The position numbers and the translations under genes were made by a program. Shown here in pieces: positions 49,259-63,374 of a stretch of 64,000 nt of DNA. Source of the stretch: Acridotheres tristis (Eukaryota; Chordata; Aves; Passeriformes; Sturnidae); assembly GCA_037013685.1 (NCBI GenBank), contig CM072892.1, positions 18,853,501 to 18,917,500 of the forward strand, in the 5' to 3' direction. The notes below the pieces were generated by a model. It was not told where the DNA came from. It saw nothing but the letters and a program-made list of their open reading frames with translations, and searched no databases. Position 1 is the stretch's first letter; each line of letters starts with the position of its first letter.

Positions 49259-50025
49259 GGAATCCTAGAATATCTAAGTTTGAGAGGGACCCATAGGTAT
49301 TGTCATGTCCAGCTCCCTGCTCTTTTAGTTATACATAAAACTAAATCATATGACTAAGATTGTTGTTCAGATGCTCCTTGAATTCCCTAGTACATCCCTG
49401 TGAAGGCTGTTCAGTGATGGACCACTCTCTCAGTGAAGAGCCTTCTCCTATGTCTAACCTAAACCTCCCCTTTGTTACAAACCTTGCAGATTCCTTCAAT
49501 TCTTTCAGGTCCCATCGCTGGTCACCACAGCATCTTGCCCTCCACAGCCCCCTGGGAGGAAGCCCTAGGTGCCCTGAGATCACCCTTCTGTCTCCTCCAG
49601 GCCTAACATGCCAAGTGACCTCCAACCTTTCACAGTCTTGGTTGCCCTCCTGTGAACACATTCATAGTTTTATTGTTCTTGTACTGAGGTGCCCTGAAAC
49701 TGCCCAGAGGATTTGAGACAAGGCCACACGAGTGCAGGGTGGGACAATCACCTACCTGACTGGCAGGCATTGCTGCTCCTGATGCACTGATACATTCTTG
49801 TTCAACTTGCCATCAACTCAAACCCACAGCTCTCTTTGCTTTCCAGCCTTTTATCCCCTTCTTTGTATGTATTAGCAATATTACCCTATCCTGGGTGAAG
49901 AATGCATCACTTTCTGTTAAATTTCAGACAGCTGGTAATTACCTAACTTTCTAGGCTTTCCAGATTTCCAAATAAGCATCTCTACATTTGAGGGAGTCCA
50001 CAGATTCTCCTAATTCAGTATCATC
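49259..50025 (-). mobile_element. CR1 LINE fragment, minus orientation, about 770 bp
   Basis: The + strand is the reverse complement of a CR1 3' portion. From left to right, landmarks are the 3' UTR (GAGAGGGACCCATAGG, CATGTCCAGCTCCCTGC), the ORF2 C-terminus, TGACCTCCAACCTTTCACAG, GTTGCCCTCCTGTGAACACA, TGGGACAATCACCTACCTGA, CAACTTGCCATCAACTCAAA and GAGGGAGTCCACAGATTCTC. On the minus strand the final ORF2 residues survive as an open stretch that includes RFRLDIGEGS and REFKEHLNNNLSHMI before a TAG stop (frame 49661-49341). Upstream the frame is broken, and several stretches are shortened relative to a typical CR1. A weak continuation to about 50150 is possible. The long + strand frame at 49360-49716 is antisense to the element and not a gene. 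The copy is inactive. Confidence 0.88.
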
Positions 50026-51354
50026 AATCATTATAGTTTACTTTTAAATCTCCCCAACAGTCCTCCCTGTCACTTATTATTAGCAAGCTCTTTTATTTGC
50101 CGTTTTAGTCCACCTTCTCATAAAATGTTGAAATATAAAACTTTTAAAAAGTCTGAAATTCTCTATGGTCTCATCTCACAACACTTTCCTCCATGTGTTA
50201 GTACACAGATGAGCTTGACAATTAATGAGGATTTACCAAAATTGCAATTTCATTGCTAACACTAAGCTTTTCCACTTTTTCTGGTGGAATACAAGGTTTT
50301 CCTATTTTGTCAATGTGTTGAATCTTTTACTGCTTTGCAGTTTGATTATAGCAGTAGGACTCAGAATGATTGCTTCCCACTATTTATAAGCATGAGTAAG
50401 CATGCTTGGAAAAGCAGCATGAGGCATGAATAACCCTTACATTCACAAATTACTTTTTTTTTTTGTATTTTAGCTTGGTCACAGCTTTCCTTCCAGTATA
50501 GTAGGAGCTGCAGCACGTTTGTGCTGCCTACCATGTGACTCCAAATCTTTGAGCTGTAAATCACAATGGGTCTCTGAACAGAACTTTACAACCTCTGCAT
50601 TCCACAGGGTCTTCTGTAACACAGAGTAGTGTGCAGGATCTGGCCCTCAAAGCTCTGTGGTTCCATTCCCTCACTTGTAAAAGAGAACCAAAATAGATGG
50701 TTGCTGTTAATCGGATTTTGTTAAATATTTCTAGCATGCTTCAAATCTGGGAAAGTTTTTACACTGTCATTTATTTATTATCCTTGTCAGAAACCAGTGT
50801 GCTGTTTTTCAGTAGCCATGCCCTTATGCTCTGTGTAGACACAGACAGTGGAAAAAGAAACCAGCTGTGTTTTACCCACTTCCAAACACCTTGCTGGAGA
50901 AATCAGCAGTAAAATCACTATAATGAATCTTCTCACTCCACTCTCCATTTCCATGCCAGTGAGAATTTAAGGTTTACTTGAGAGAAGAATTCTATTTGCC
51001 TTATGTATCCTAAAACCTGTTTATTTATTTTTTGAAATCAAATAACTCTCCTTTTAACCTTGAACATTCCCCACTCCTGAACCAGACAGTCTTGAAAAAC
51101 AGGCCAGTCAATCATGTTCTCTTTCCCATTGTGGGTAGGGGTAGTGGGAGAATAGAAAAAACTTCAGTCACTAAATCCTTTCCACCCACAGGCAAAAAAG
51201 TCTTCACTCAATTAACTAACACCAGGTGCACACTTGAATGCATCAGAGGTATGTGGTATACTCACTGGCTCTGTTTCTAACTTGGCAGACAGACATGAAA
51301 TCTGCCCCTGATTAGCCTGTTTTACTGGACCTGCAGTGCAGGGTGTCTCCCCTC
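50026..51354. other. AT-rich non-coding DNA, possibly including diverged CR1 sequence
   Basis: The first about 100 bases may be older CR1 sequence that no longer aligns by eye. Beyond this nothing is recognised. Frames of 67 to 82 codons show no family features. Confidence 0.45.
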
Positions 51355-51530
51355 TCAAGAAAATATTTTATGTGTTTCTGTGCAAATAATGAATGCCTGA
51401 CAATGCCAGACCCAGCATACCCCGTGCATTAAAAGGAATATAATTTTTATGAACTCATTTGTCAAGATCAACCAGTGGCAGCAGCTCACTGCAAAACAAG
51501 AAGCATTAGCCATGAGTGACTAGCATTTTA
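51355..51530. other. Candidate conserved non-coding element
   Basis: Short balanced stretch with TGTGCAAATAATGAATGCCT, CATTAAAAGGAATATAATTT and CCAGTGGCAGCAGCTCACTG. It reads like conserved regulatory DNA but is untested. Confidence 0.2.
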
Positions 51531-54500
51531 GGCAAATGTAGAGAGTATCAGAGTCCATCTCCATGGTGAGGTTCCAACATTTATTGGTATAGGTTCCCCA
51601 CAACTTTGACTTTTCCCCCATATATTTTGACCCTGACAATTTTTGCTACCAGACAAAATATTTCTAAAAATATGTGGCCAAAAAATTCCAGACATACACA
51701 TTTCAACCTCTGAATGCAATTGATGTAGCTCTTCGGGAGCCTGAAAATCCATCAGTTCAATTTTTATCTTAGATGACTTTGAAGCACCAAACATTCCTGA
51801 AAATCAGATGGCAATATTCATAAACTTAGCCTGAGTACAAAGAAATGAAGACATCCAGGATTAACAAAAAACTAAACATTTTCTCCTGGTTGTTCTTGTT
51901 ATTTAGCAATATTTCAAAAGCGAGGTGAAAACTGACAAATTAGTGAGCTCTTCCTGATTTGTGTGACAGCCAAACTCTTTCATGTAAAGGTATTGGTTTA
52001 TTTTCTTGTAGCAAAGTGGATTTACCTATAACTGCTACAACAAGTACATGGAAGAATTTATTGTTACTACAAAACTGAACCACTTAAATAAATAAAATCT
52101 TTTCATTCAGGATTTCTACCTAATATTGGTAAAAAGAATTTTCTCATTCTTTTAAGGCACTTAAAAACATAGATGATCAATACATGGACTAGAAGAGAAG
52201 TTATAGCACCTGAATATAGCCAACAAAATGAGATTTTTAAGTGATAAAATTATAACAGCTGTGGAGTTTTACTAAGTTTCCCCATTCCATGGATACAGAT
52301 TTATTAACCTATTGCTGTTATTCTTTGAACTATTTTCTCTGCTAGTTTATGGTACCTCAGAACACCAAACCCAAAGCAGAAGTCAAAATCCTTATTCCTT
52401 GATTTAGTCACTTGAGAGGGATATGAATCTTGAACTTGGCCTTCCTAGAGATCTACCACCTCTTAAATCAACAGCTTCTCCTTTCTTTCTCTATAACTTG
52501 CAGGTATTGAGGACTATGTTTTAAAATCTCAAAGACTTATATTCACACTATTTTATAAAAAAAATATGTCTCTCAGACAAATTGAGTCCAATACAACCCA
52601 ACCTACTGTGCTGTCTGAAATTAAAATATAAACCATATTCCATGTATATCTATTTTCCTGTAGGTTCTCCTAAAGAGGTGGGATTTGAATTTTTTCCTTT
52701 AAAACAGAAGAACAGAAGATTCATCATCTCAAATATAATTCAGTCTAGAATACTGTTGTCCAGTGGAACTAAGCATGTGGGCCCAGGAAATATATTAAAA
52801 ATAGGGCAAGAATAAAGTGATACTTCCATGGTATAAAATCCCACACTGCAGAGATTTTACTATTAGAAAATTGCTGTATAAGAAAGTTTCAACTGAACCA
52901 TTCTATTTAGTATAGCCAAGGCTGGATCTGTTTTTAATTAATTCAGCTAAATTTTAGTTATTACTTTTTTAATAATACAAGAAATCCACATTTTTTTCTC
53001 AATGAGTTCTACAGCTTAGCTACATATGTATGTATGTATAAAAAGACCCCACCTTCCTTTGTTTTACTTTTCATTTGCTGTCAAGCAACATCAGTTTGTT
53101 CTCTCTGCTTTTCCTTTTGTGAGGGTGTATAATTTTCCTTGTTCATCTTAATTAGTGTAGTCTGTAACGTTGCTGTGCAATTGCCTGTTGCTATTCACTT
53201 TGTCTGCTAATTCTTTCATAGCAATTTTCAGATGCAGTTGAATTTGGCTTATTTTCCTTATAAATGAACTGAAAATTCTTCACAATATAAAATATGAAAT
53301 GTTGTATCCAAATATGTAATATCACATACAATAAGCTTATTGTTTATCAAGTACAATGTTTACATGCACTAAGATAATTCAATGCATTGTGATCTGGACA
53401 TGAAAAAAACACCGTGCACAAGAACTTTATTACTTTTTGTCAACAGTGTTCACCAAGACTGAGATTTTAAAGGGGCATACTTCCTGTTAAATAATATTTG
53501 AAAGTGGAACTATTCATTTCAATCTTTATCTATCTTCCCTACACTAATCTCATACTGGAATTTTTCCTAATATTAGTATGGACTTTGGATGTACAATCAA
53601 TTTTGGAATCACCACTCGTCATTTTTTAAAATCTCCACTAACATCAGACTTTCAAATATGTGCCTTATTTTGCCGAAAAGAGGAGTTGTTGTTGTTGTGT
53701 TCATAAGTAGTTGTAAACTACATTCTAGAGGTTAGGAAAATCTAGAAAACATATTTTCTCTGAGGTATAGTTGGCACCGTTGTTGTCTCAATCCCAACAT
53801 TCATTCCCTAGTTTTTCTCTCTGCAGTGACAGTCTGAGAACTATTAAACAGCTAAGGACAACAAGCAAATGCAGAGAATGAGTGTTCTGAATCAGTTTAT
53901 ATTCCAGGGCAGCATAAGCTATATCCCTAAATAATTATTTAAGAATTTTACACCTGTATAAGTCATTCAGGAGCTGGAAAATATATCATAAAATAATTTT
54001 TTTTTTTTTCAGTGAGCCACCTTGTAGTGATTACAGTGGTAAAAGAAGTGATAATATAGATCACACAAATACCAAGTAAAAAGCAGTAGTCAACTTTTGG
54101 ATCACATATTGGTAAATGTATTATTTCAGTAAACCCAGGGCTAGTTTATGCTAAGAGCCATTAGGAATTCAAAAGGATACCAACTCTTCCACCTCCTCCT
54201 ACAATAACATCCATATGGCTTTCTACATATTGTTGCAAATTCAAATCACTGAGGAATTTCATGCAGTGCTTTTATCCTCTCACCTAACAAATCATCTATA
54301 AAACTAAGTACCCTTCACATGGTATTTGTATTAAGGGGTCATCTACTGTTTTCACAGACAGCTATTTGTTACTGGCATGTTTAGTTTCTGCATATAAATA
54401 GCACAGATTTATAATCAAATATTTTTTTGCAAAGTCAAAACATTTAGAAGAACTGGATGAAAAAGTGATTTGAAGCAAGTCTTTGCCATCTACTTTCCCA

Positions 54501-57500
54501 CTTCTACATGGCCTCTTTTTAATGGTAGCAGGCCATCTATAGATTTCTAGGAATTATGTACATATCTACCCTGTCCACAGGGCAGATAAATCAGAGTTTA
54601 TGCAGTGTTGTTTGAAGACTCTTTTATACTCTTATTAGTAGATATAGAGGAAACAGAGTAGGAGGGAAGGAATAAAAGTCTGCTGACTCTGCAGGTTTCA
54701 TCCTGTAAGTTCAGGCAGTTTGCCTGACCCTCCCCACCCCCTCCACTAATATATGTCAAAGGTGACATCTTTGCAATAGTTAGGACTACTTTTTTCCTGT
54801 GCCTTGTAAAAAACATTAGAGCAGATGAATGAGTCAACCAGTCAGGGAAAAGATAATTTGAGATTTGTCTCTTAAAATGGACAATAGAAGATGTTTTTGT
54901 AAATCTGGAAAAAAAGAGAAGGATATACCAATACTTCCCACAGAAATCTGTGGTTAAAGGACTCTCAGAGTAAGGTGTGTTTTCATCTTTAATTCAGTTG
55001 TTCTCCTTTGAATTCTACCGCTTTAACCAATGAGGTTTAGAACATCTATGAACTTTTTCCCCATAACCTCCTAAGGCAGAATGCTTCACTTTTAGCCATA
55101 TGTTGCATGAAGTAAAGTCTCCTTTGTCTGGTTTCTGAGCAGATTCTAGGAAACACATGTGATCAGAGCAAAGAGCAGATTTATCACCTGAAGCCAAAAC
55201 CTCTTGAGTATTCAAATGCTTATCTTCTTCAGAATGTCAAAGGAAGTAAATTCTGGACAGGTCCTCAGAGCTTGTGCTACTATTGTATGCTGCTCATTGT
55301 CATTCAAAGACAATTATTAGCAATTATTTCAATTAAAGTCTGGTCAGCTTTTAATTTCACCCTATTATTTCTAAAAGATTTTTTTTCTTTTTCACTAGGT
55401 AAACACTGCTTAAAAGCATCAAGACACAGATATTAAACTTGTTCAGAACCTTTCCTTGATTTCATAGCTGTGGATTAAAGGCTGACCTAAAACTCACCAT
55501 TAAGGGTCATTGAAAATGAAGAGAGATAGAAAGATTTTACACATAGATTTGGAAGCACTTCATGTAACAACAATCTGCTTGCAATGATGAGCTTTTCTTC
55601 CTTAGCTTATGAAACTTACCACTTCTTTTGTGAAGTCATCTGAGATAACACAACAAAAGTGTGTTTTGTGAGGAACTTCACATGAAAAGCACTGCACTAT
55701 TTCTTTGCATGGGGCCGAGGGAATACAGTGTTCTCTGATGAGTGCAGGCATTGACAAGAATAGATGTGCTCTAGGAATCTGGAGGTCAGGGAGGATGCTC
55801 TGCACTGTTGGTGGTTCCAGAGTGCAGGACTCTGACCTGTTTCTTTTCTTCTTCCACACATGGGACATTAATGTTTGATATAGAATTTACTTATTTTAAG
55901 TTATTTTAAGTTACATGGGATTTTGACTTAATAGCCAGATGCAGGAATTGATTTGAATCAGAGTGCAAGTACAAATTGTGCTTAGCTGACTGAAGCAATT
56001 CTAGCATTCATTTGATTACAATAAAACAAAAATTTCCTGAGCTCATCATCAAGACACTAGACACCCCCAACACTCCAAAACAGCCAGATCAAGACCACTG
56101 CTCTCCTCACAGGTCTTTTGTTTGTTTCTGTTTAAATTCTCTATGTCACATATTTATTTTTTTTGTATATTATTGATTAATGAAGGGATTAAGAGCAAAC
56201 ATCTGATTTAGCCATTCACAGAGAGCAAAGGCTCCCCTCTGGTCTCCTTTACAATGAGTCAGCATCCTTTAAAACAACCATAATCAGTCACTCTGTACAT
56301 TCTTCCCAAATTTCATAGCTACATCATCCATGGCCATCTCCTCTAACAGCCTTCTGTTGTAAGGGCTCATCCATCAGTAAAAGGAGCAGAGAAGAATAAA
56401 GAAAAGAAACCATCAAATCAAGATGTTTACTGAGCAAAGAATACAGAAATGAAAACAAAAATTGTTAAATTCTGCCAGAAAATTGGAAATAAAGTCTATT
56501 GCAACAGAGGATAATATAAATGAAGGTGAAAAGAAAAGGTTAAATGAGGTGCAGCATTATTCAGGTCTTTATGTAGATATAGAGGAATGAAATATTCAAA
56601 AGGCTTTGGATGGTTTGGCTTATCTGACAGCTTTATGTTCCTGTGAGAAAACAACTTCCTTCTCTGTGTGAGTTCTACCCCTCTGCTAAACTCCAGTAAA
56701 TTAATAAGAAATCTTTGTTATGCTCATAGAGATTAATAATTTCGAGATAATCTGGTTGTGCTTAGTTGAAAATAAACCTTTTCTAGAGCTTTACCTCATA
56801 TTTCAGACTTACAGAAATGTGATGATATTCTTGAGATAATAGAAGGAAATTAAAGTGAAGAGGAGGGGTTTTGTTTGTTTGGTGATTTTTCAATTTACAC
56901 ATCTACAAGCCTTTATATTTTGTAAGCCTCAGATAATTGCTTACACAAAATGATTGCCTACTGCTTAACAACAAAAATGAAGTGTTCTAATTGCTACTTT
57001 CTTAACATAAGGTCCTGCACTTAAGACATTTTAAGTAGTTGGACAAAAAGACTGTATAAAACTCATCAGGATATACTGTTGCTCCACACACCATCACCAT
57101 TGTTTGGCCCAGGTGTGTTAGAGCTGAGCAGTTGCTTGTTCTTGTTTTGTTTTTCATTTCTCACTTGTTCTCCCATCTCACCTCCATGTGGCTAGCTTTA
57201 TAATATTTGAAAAATAAATTTAGAAATGGCAGCATGTCAAAGCAGTTCTAAATAAATATGGTTTCAAATTTGAGTCAATGTTCTGGCTGAGAGGCAAGAG
57301 AGACTGCATGGTTTAGCAGTGAGGACATTGGTGTGGTACTTAGAATAGACTGATTCCCTGTTTTGCTTTCTCAGTTATCTCTTCAAGGTTCTATACTATG
57401 TTTCCCTATATTGCATTGTAAGACCAACAGGATAAAAATTGTCTAGATTTTGTGCATATATAGTGACTACTATGATGGTGTTCAGGACTCAGCCTTGATA

Positions 57501-59879
57501 TAATGTTTTCATGAAAAATAAAAAAAAAAAGAAAGAATAAAGAAAATTATGCTACTGAAAAGCAACTTGTGGATCACTTAGTTAATTGAAATGCTTGAGT
57601 TAATATTGAAAAAAATTAAAATGTTTATCACATAGTTTATCTTATTTGAAAGAGAACAAAATTCTCTACTGTACAAACAGCTGTCAAAATAATTTTTTGT
57701 CATCTTTGAAACTCTGATGTCACAGAGCACAGTTTTCTCAGCTCAACATCAAATCATATATCCAGCTTCCTAGCAACCTCTGTCTGGCACTGAACACGCT
57801 CAAAAACACACAAAATTACTCCATGTCTCTGCTAATTTCTGTTAGCTCACAATCCAGCTGAACTAGAAGGGAAGAAATATTTAATGATCACATTAAAGAG
57901 AAAGACAAATCCACCCAAAATTGCAGTAGTGAGATTTTAAAAAGGTTTCAAGAAGAATTACAGTTACCAGCACTACAAGTAAGACATTTTTGATCTTATT
58001 TTAGTGTAAGTAATCTGTATTTAAGTATATCTGTGAAAGCGCCCTAAGCATTTGAATGCTATGTTGAAAAATATTTAGGTAGTAAATTTACATAATTCAT
58101 TGAAATATATTGTACACTTTCACTCTTATTCCTTAGGTGTTACTTTCAATGATATCTGATATAAAAAGACTTACAAGGTCTTTTCTAACTAGGAAAAACG
58201 TACAAATTTAGAAATTGCTGAAATAATCCTCAAAGTATAGGAATTCTTGTCATGGTATCTCATCTAAACCTTCTCTCTCTATCAATCCACAAAACTCAAA
58301 ACTATCACAGGAGTCATAATTAACAAAGTGAATCAGTCAGTTAAGCACTGTGTTTCCCTATTTGTTTCTTATTTAAGAATACTACCAAAGTTCTGTAAAT
58401 ATATCTCTTTAATCTTAATATTCATAAATAATTTCAAATTTAATAACTTTCAAATAATTATCATTAAGTGGATTATTTCTGCACTGCAGTCTCTTCTACT
58501 CACAGAGAATGGATGGCAAGGTGAATCACATAGAACTGTTTTTATTTTTGTTGATTGACTAAATTATTAGAGAAAAATACAGTTTAAAAAAGCAATACTT
58601 ACTATCACTTGGTTAATCATTTCTCAATATATTTTATGAAGAAAAACCAATTTAGATGTTATGTCCAGGAAGACTGAATGATGAAAGGTAAACAGAGATG
58701 AAGAAAAACACCAAGCTTCCTGGAATTTGAATGAGAGCTGTTTTCACTGCATTCAATCAACCAGATTTATGAAGTGTTCCTACATTTCCTTCTCATCATC
58801 AGGTCCTGATTCATATCTGTCAGATTCACACTTGGATTGCTGAGATTTCCAATGGGGCTCTGCAGTCTCCATAGGCAGTACTTACCAAATAGGAAGCCTC
58901 AAAACCTTTTAGATGTACTAAAAATACTAAGGTAGGAGGAAAGCTACTCTCAGTCATACAAAGGTGTTAGATGACATCTCTTAAAATAACCCATCTACAC
59001 AAAACCAAGGCTCTTCATTTTTTTGCAGTAATAAGACAGTAAATAAAAAAGAAATGTGAGCAATTAAGATGTTAAAGTGGGAATTCTAGGCCTTGCACTG
59101 TAATTCCTCTTGCACTTTAATAGTTTAGGTAAAGGTTTTTTACTGTCACTCTATAGGCATATGCAATTAATTCCTTCAATTTTTAAAGTACAATCTATTT
59201 ACTCAACACTCAAAGCAGAAGGAACTTATGTTACTCCAGAATAATATCCTATTCCCCCCAAATTAAAAAATATTAAAATTATCCTGAAGGAACTGAAATA
59301 TACTGCTCTCCTTTCCAAGGTATGGTTATGCTCTGTTTTTATGTAGCTTATTCAATTTTCTTAAGGTCTATTTCCAGGTTAGCAAAAGTGAATCAACTCC
59401 TTTAATTAGTTTTCTCTATATTGATTTAGAGCCTAAACCTTTTCCTTGTAAATCATATCTTCCCGCTTTTGCATGCTGTATCCTTTTTTTGAATTTCATT
59501 AGAAATTCCCACATCTCTAGCAGAATTTCCAACTTTTCTAACTGATAAATCTATTACACAGTCCTTTTAAATTTTCTATAAATTTCAGCCCGTTTTAAAT
59601 GTATGGAAGGTCATTTCCAATTCATATAAATAACTTTGTCTAAGGCTTTTGATATATCTAAGAAGGAGACTTTCAAAGACAGGCAGGAGCCAGGCACCTA
59701 CATTCCACTGATAGCTAATAGGCATCAGGCACCTGTGCCTTTGAAAATCTCCCCCCAGTCAATCATATTTGACAATTATTCATCAAGTTTTCCTACTGTT
59801 GTGCTGGAAAAAAAAGTGAGCTGTCACTTTCAAGACTGTTTCTGTACACAAGAGAAGCCAAATCCATATCAATCAAAGT
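51531..59879. other. AT-rich non-coding DNA
   Basis: More than 8 kb without a recognised gene or transposon. Simple sequence only: a short TATG run near 53024-53040, GTTGTTGTTGTTGTG near 53686-53699, a T-run near 53998-54010, a doubled TTATTTTAAG unit near 55890-55912, and an A-rich stretch at about 57514-57546. Frames up to 88 codons (51528-51794 -, 55602-55868 -) have no family features. Confidence 0.5.
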
Positions 59880-60560
59880 GACATGTTTTTAGTGCAAAAT
59901 AAACTGAAACATCTATATAATTTATGGCTTGTTATGTTTGGTGATAAACAGGTGCTTTAATTAAGTTTGAGATTCAGAGCCTTTTAAACCTAGTGCTGAA
60001 TTTTATCACCTATAAATAAAGAGGTCTTTGGAAAGAGGAATAGATAAGCATGAGTATTGATTTTGGTTACAGATGTGGACATAAGTCCCAGCACTTACAG
60101 CAAATAATATACTGCTTGTGCCTTTAAACTGCAATTACCTGCAGAATACAGTATGTTCTGTTCTGCTCAAGAGAAGAGAAGGGCTGATGATGTACAATAG
60201 CATGTTTTAGCAATAGAGAAACTTAAGCAAATGCAAAAATACAGGTTTTCTAAACAGCATCTGGATACAGCAGTAAATATGTTGTCATCTATGGGTGCCC
60301 CAGGCCCTTTTTATTAGAACTTTTGGTAATTAGATTCTGAGGTACTTATACATCTGAAGTGCAGATATAAAATGGAGATTAGATCATAGGGCAGATTTCG
60401 GCATAGATAGACACCTCAGTTCCTCTTTCACTCAGAAAGGCTGAAGGCTTTGGGATTCATAGTGCATTTTTATATGGCACATCCGAATATTTCTTCAGTG
60501 AATAATAAGCTTTCTTTGTAATTTTGCCTCCTTTTATGTAGATGAAAATAGAGGCACTGT
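59880..60560. other. Candidate conserved non-coding block
   Basis: Non-repetitive stretch rich in TAAT-type and MEF2/POU-like words: GGTGCTTTAATTAAGTTTGA near 59951, CACCTATAAATAAAGAGG near 60008, AAACTGCAATTACCTGCAG near 60126 and GGTAATTAGATTCTGAGG near 60325. No open frame of note. Enhancer-like by appearance only. Confidence 0.25.
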
Positions 60561-61749
60561 ATAAATATGGATAGAATTAGTGTTGCATAACTTTTGGGTG
60601 GATTAGCTCATTCTACAGTTAAGGCAGGAAACCAGGAAATTGCAGTGAGGATTTCTTAATACATATGAATAAATATATTTCAAAGACACTTCATGAATTG
60701 TCTTTAGGAAGTGCCCATATATCCCTACTGACTACAAGGACAGGCTAGATGCACTTGGAGTAGAAGTTTAATTACTAAATATTAATCACTAAAAATTTGT
60801 CAAGGAAGATTGTAACTTAAATTACTTTTGTAACTTTTACAGTGATTTTTTGGCATAGCTGGACAAAGAATCCAAAATTCTGAACTAGATTTTTATAATT
60901 TTATTTTATCTTACTGTCTCTGGCTCATGCATTAATGAAGTCTCTAGTGATGGTATTATTTTTAAGACCTCTGCAGATTTCAGAGAATGAGGCATATGCA
61001 GCATCTATTCAGCATTACTGAAACAAAGATTAATACAATAAGAAAATATTAAGAACTTAAGAAAAAGTTATAAGATAGAAGATTATTCATCAATTACTTT
61101 GGGGCAGACTTTTGCAGCTTCATAAGATCAAACCTTGGATTCATTTTTCACAGAGGTTTTCTTTAGTTTTGACTGTTAGAGATGCCTAGTTTTCAGATTT
61201 TTGTACTTATTCAGTCCTGGAAGTTAACAATAAATGAAAAACTAATGAACTGTCTTCAGGCTGCAAATATATTATCACGTATCATCTCAAAAAAAAAAAA
61301 CAAAAAAAACCCAAGCTTGAAGTCCCTCTAATTCTTCCTCACTCCCTTTCTTTAATCCTCAGACATCTTGTTTACTATAACAGATTTTATGTTGTCTTTC
61401 CTTTAAGAGGTGTAGTTTATAGCATGTCCCAAGCTAACTACCTCTACTATAAATAAGATAAAACTGTTGCTAGGTATTGCTGAGCAGAGAGCACAATCAT
61501 TAAGAGAAACAGTCTAGTAAAGAAGGCAAAATAATGGCTCTATTTGGAATCTGTTTATTGGCTTTCTGCTTGCAAACTTTGTCACAGACATAATACCTCC
61601 AGCTCTGAAACAGTTATGCTGTTACTATACAAAACCTGATGAAAAATTATTTTGGAAAAAAGAAAATCCCACCTTCTTCTTTTAATTGAGGGGAAAGAAA
61701 CAATCTTTCCCCATTTCTTCAGATCAGTGCCATTAAATTTTGAACTTTC
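60561..61749. other. AT-rich non-coding DNA
   Basis: An A-rich tract (A12, C, A8) at 61289-61309. Otherwise nothing recognised. Confidence 0.45.
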
Positions 61750-62010
61750 AATGTCCACTTCTAAATTTTCAGTACTTGGAAATATTAATGGGCCAGATCT
61801 TAATTAACTCATCTCAGTTTTGATATAGCATCTGTTTCTAAGACTGATGAACTGCACAGCTATCCTAGGAATATCAGCCAGCCTGAACGTTTGTCAAATC
61901 TGATAGCAAAAAGAACTCTCGTTTATTAACTTTGGCCTGTCACACATTATGCACAAACATTCATCATGCTTTTAGGTAATTTTATTATTGCTCTTCAGGT
62001 ATAGATTGAA
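61750..62010. other. Candidate conserved non-coding element
   Basis: Balanced, non-repetitive sequence with AATATTAATGGGCCAG, ATCTTAATTAACTCATC, CAGCCAGCCTGAACG and GTAATTTTATTATTGC-type words. Of the candidates in the window this one, with 8465-8865, reads most like a vertebrate conserved element. There is no direct evidence of constraint. Confidence 0.25.
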
Positions 62011-63374
62011 AATTGTGAACATCTTTTGCTACTGAGACAATCCAGAAAATAAAAAATCAGATTCAGGGTGAGAGTTCAATAGAATTGTGCTCAGCACACA
62101 AAACTGAGTTGTAAGGAAAGACCAAAAAGAAGGAATGTTAAGGATTAGGGAAAGATCATGAAAGCTTTGATTGTTGGTGTGTTTTAATTCAGTTATAGAA
62201 GCATATGGCAGGTCATTACATCAAATTGGCATGTATTTAATTTTTGTCATATGATAAAATGAAAGGAAGAAGCAGGTAGATTTTTGATGACATGTTAGGA
62301 TAACCATTTGAAACATAACTTTTCAATGATCCACAGAGATGATAAATTTTGTTTACTTAAAAGGGGATTTAATTAAGGAAGAGAAAGAGAAAAAAAATCT
62401 GTGAAGAGCCCAAAGAATATAAATAGTCTTTTTATTTACTTTGAAACTGATTTTCATCTAATGAGTAAAGAACTTATGGAATTCATTTCCATGTGATAGT
62501 ATACAGACTATGGAATTTATAGTATCAGAACCTATAAACATCCCATTTATAAGGAATAATTTTTCATATATCACATTTAAAGGATCTTGAATGGATTCTC
62601 AATTTGCATAAAATTCACTTCCTAAAGTTAAGAGATCTTGTCTGAATTGAAGATTGGGAAGAAGCAAGCTCTTACCTATGTCACGGATAGGTATGGCCAT
62701 AGGAATGTGGCAGAAAAGGCTTTTATATTAAAATGGCTCATTTAGAACTGAGGTGGTAGCAGATCTTCAGTAGCAGAATTCCGGGGGTCAGCCGTAAGAT
62801 TTGAACAATTCAAGCACTCTCACTACAGAGGGCAATGAAGAAACGAAGAAGTTTGAACTCTCTATTGCTTTATTTTTATTGCTGAGTTGACATGTATCAT
62901 CTCTGAAACAGAGGATGATACAGGTGAGAGTAAAGCCAAAGGCTTGGCTAAGGCACATGTCACTGAATAGCTAAAAAAGTGTGGATCTATTTGTCTGGAA
63001 GAAAGTTCCAGTCTTGGTGGTTTTTTTTTTCCTTTTTATTTTAATACAGTAGGCTGAAGGCTGGAAAAAGACAGACACCCTTTTTGACAAGGGTGACATC
63101 ATGATTAGGCTGAAGAGTTAGACTGGCTACCTCTGCCCAAGAGCCAGTATGTTTGTGTCTATAAAACTGTGCATTTTTTAACACTGAAGTCCTCAAAGTG
63201 AATGTGAGAAAATGAAGAATCTTTCTGTTGTCTTCATCCACTTAGTTTAACTTAATTTAACCTAGTTTATAAAGGGATACATTTTCAAAATTTGGTAATA
63301 GTTTCTGTCTTGAGAAAACTACTATACACAAAGTCACCTATGATAAAAGAATCACCAAAATGTTTTGTCGATGA
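62011..63374. other. AT-rich non-coding DNA
   Basis: No recognised gene or transposon. A T-rich stretch lies near 63020-63040. Confidence 0.45.

Noticed and set aside
49360..49716. 118-codon + frame
   Set aside because: It is antisense to a CR1 ORF2 C-terminal region, whose GC-rich composition lowers stop density.
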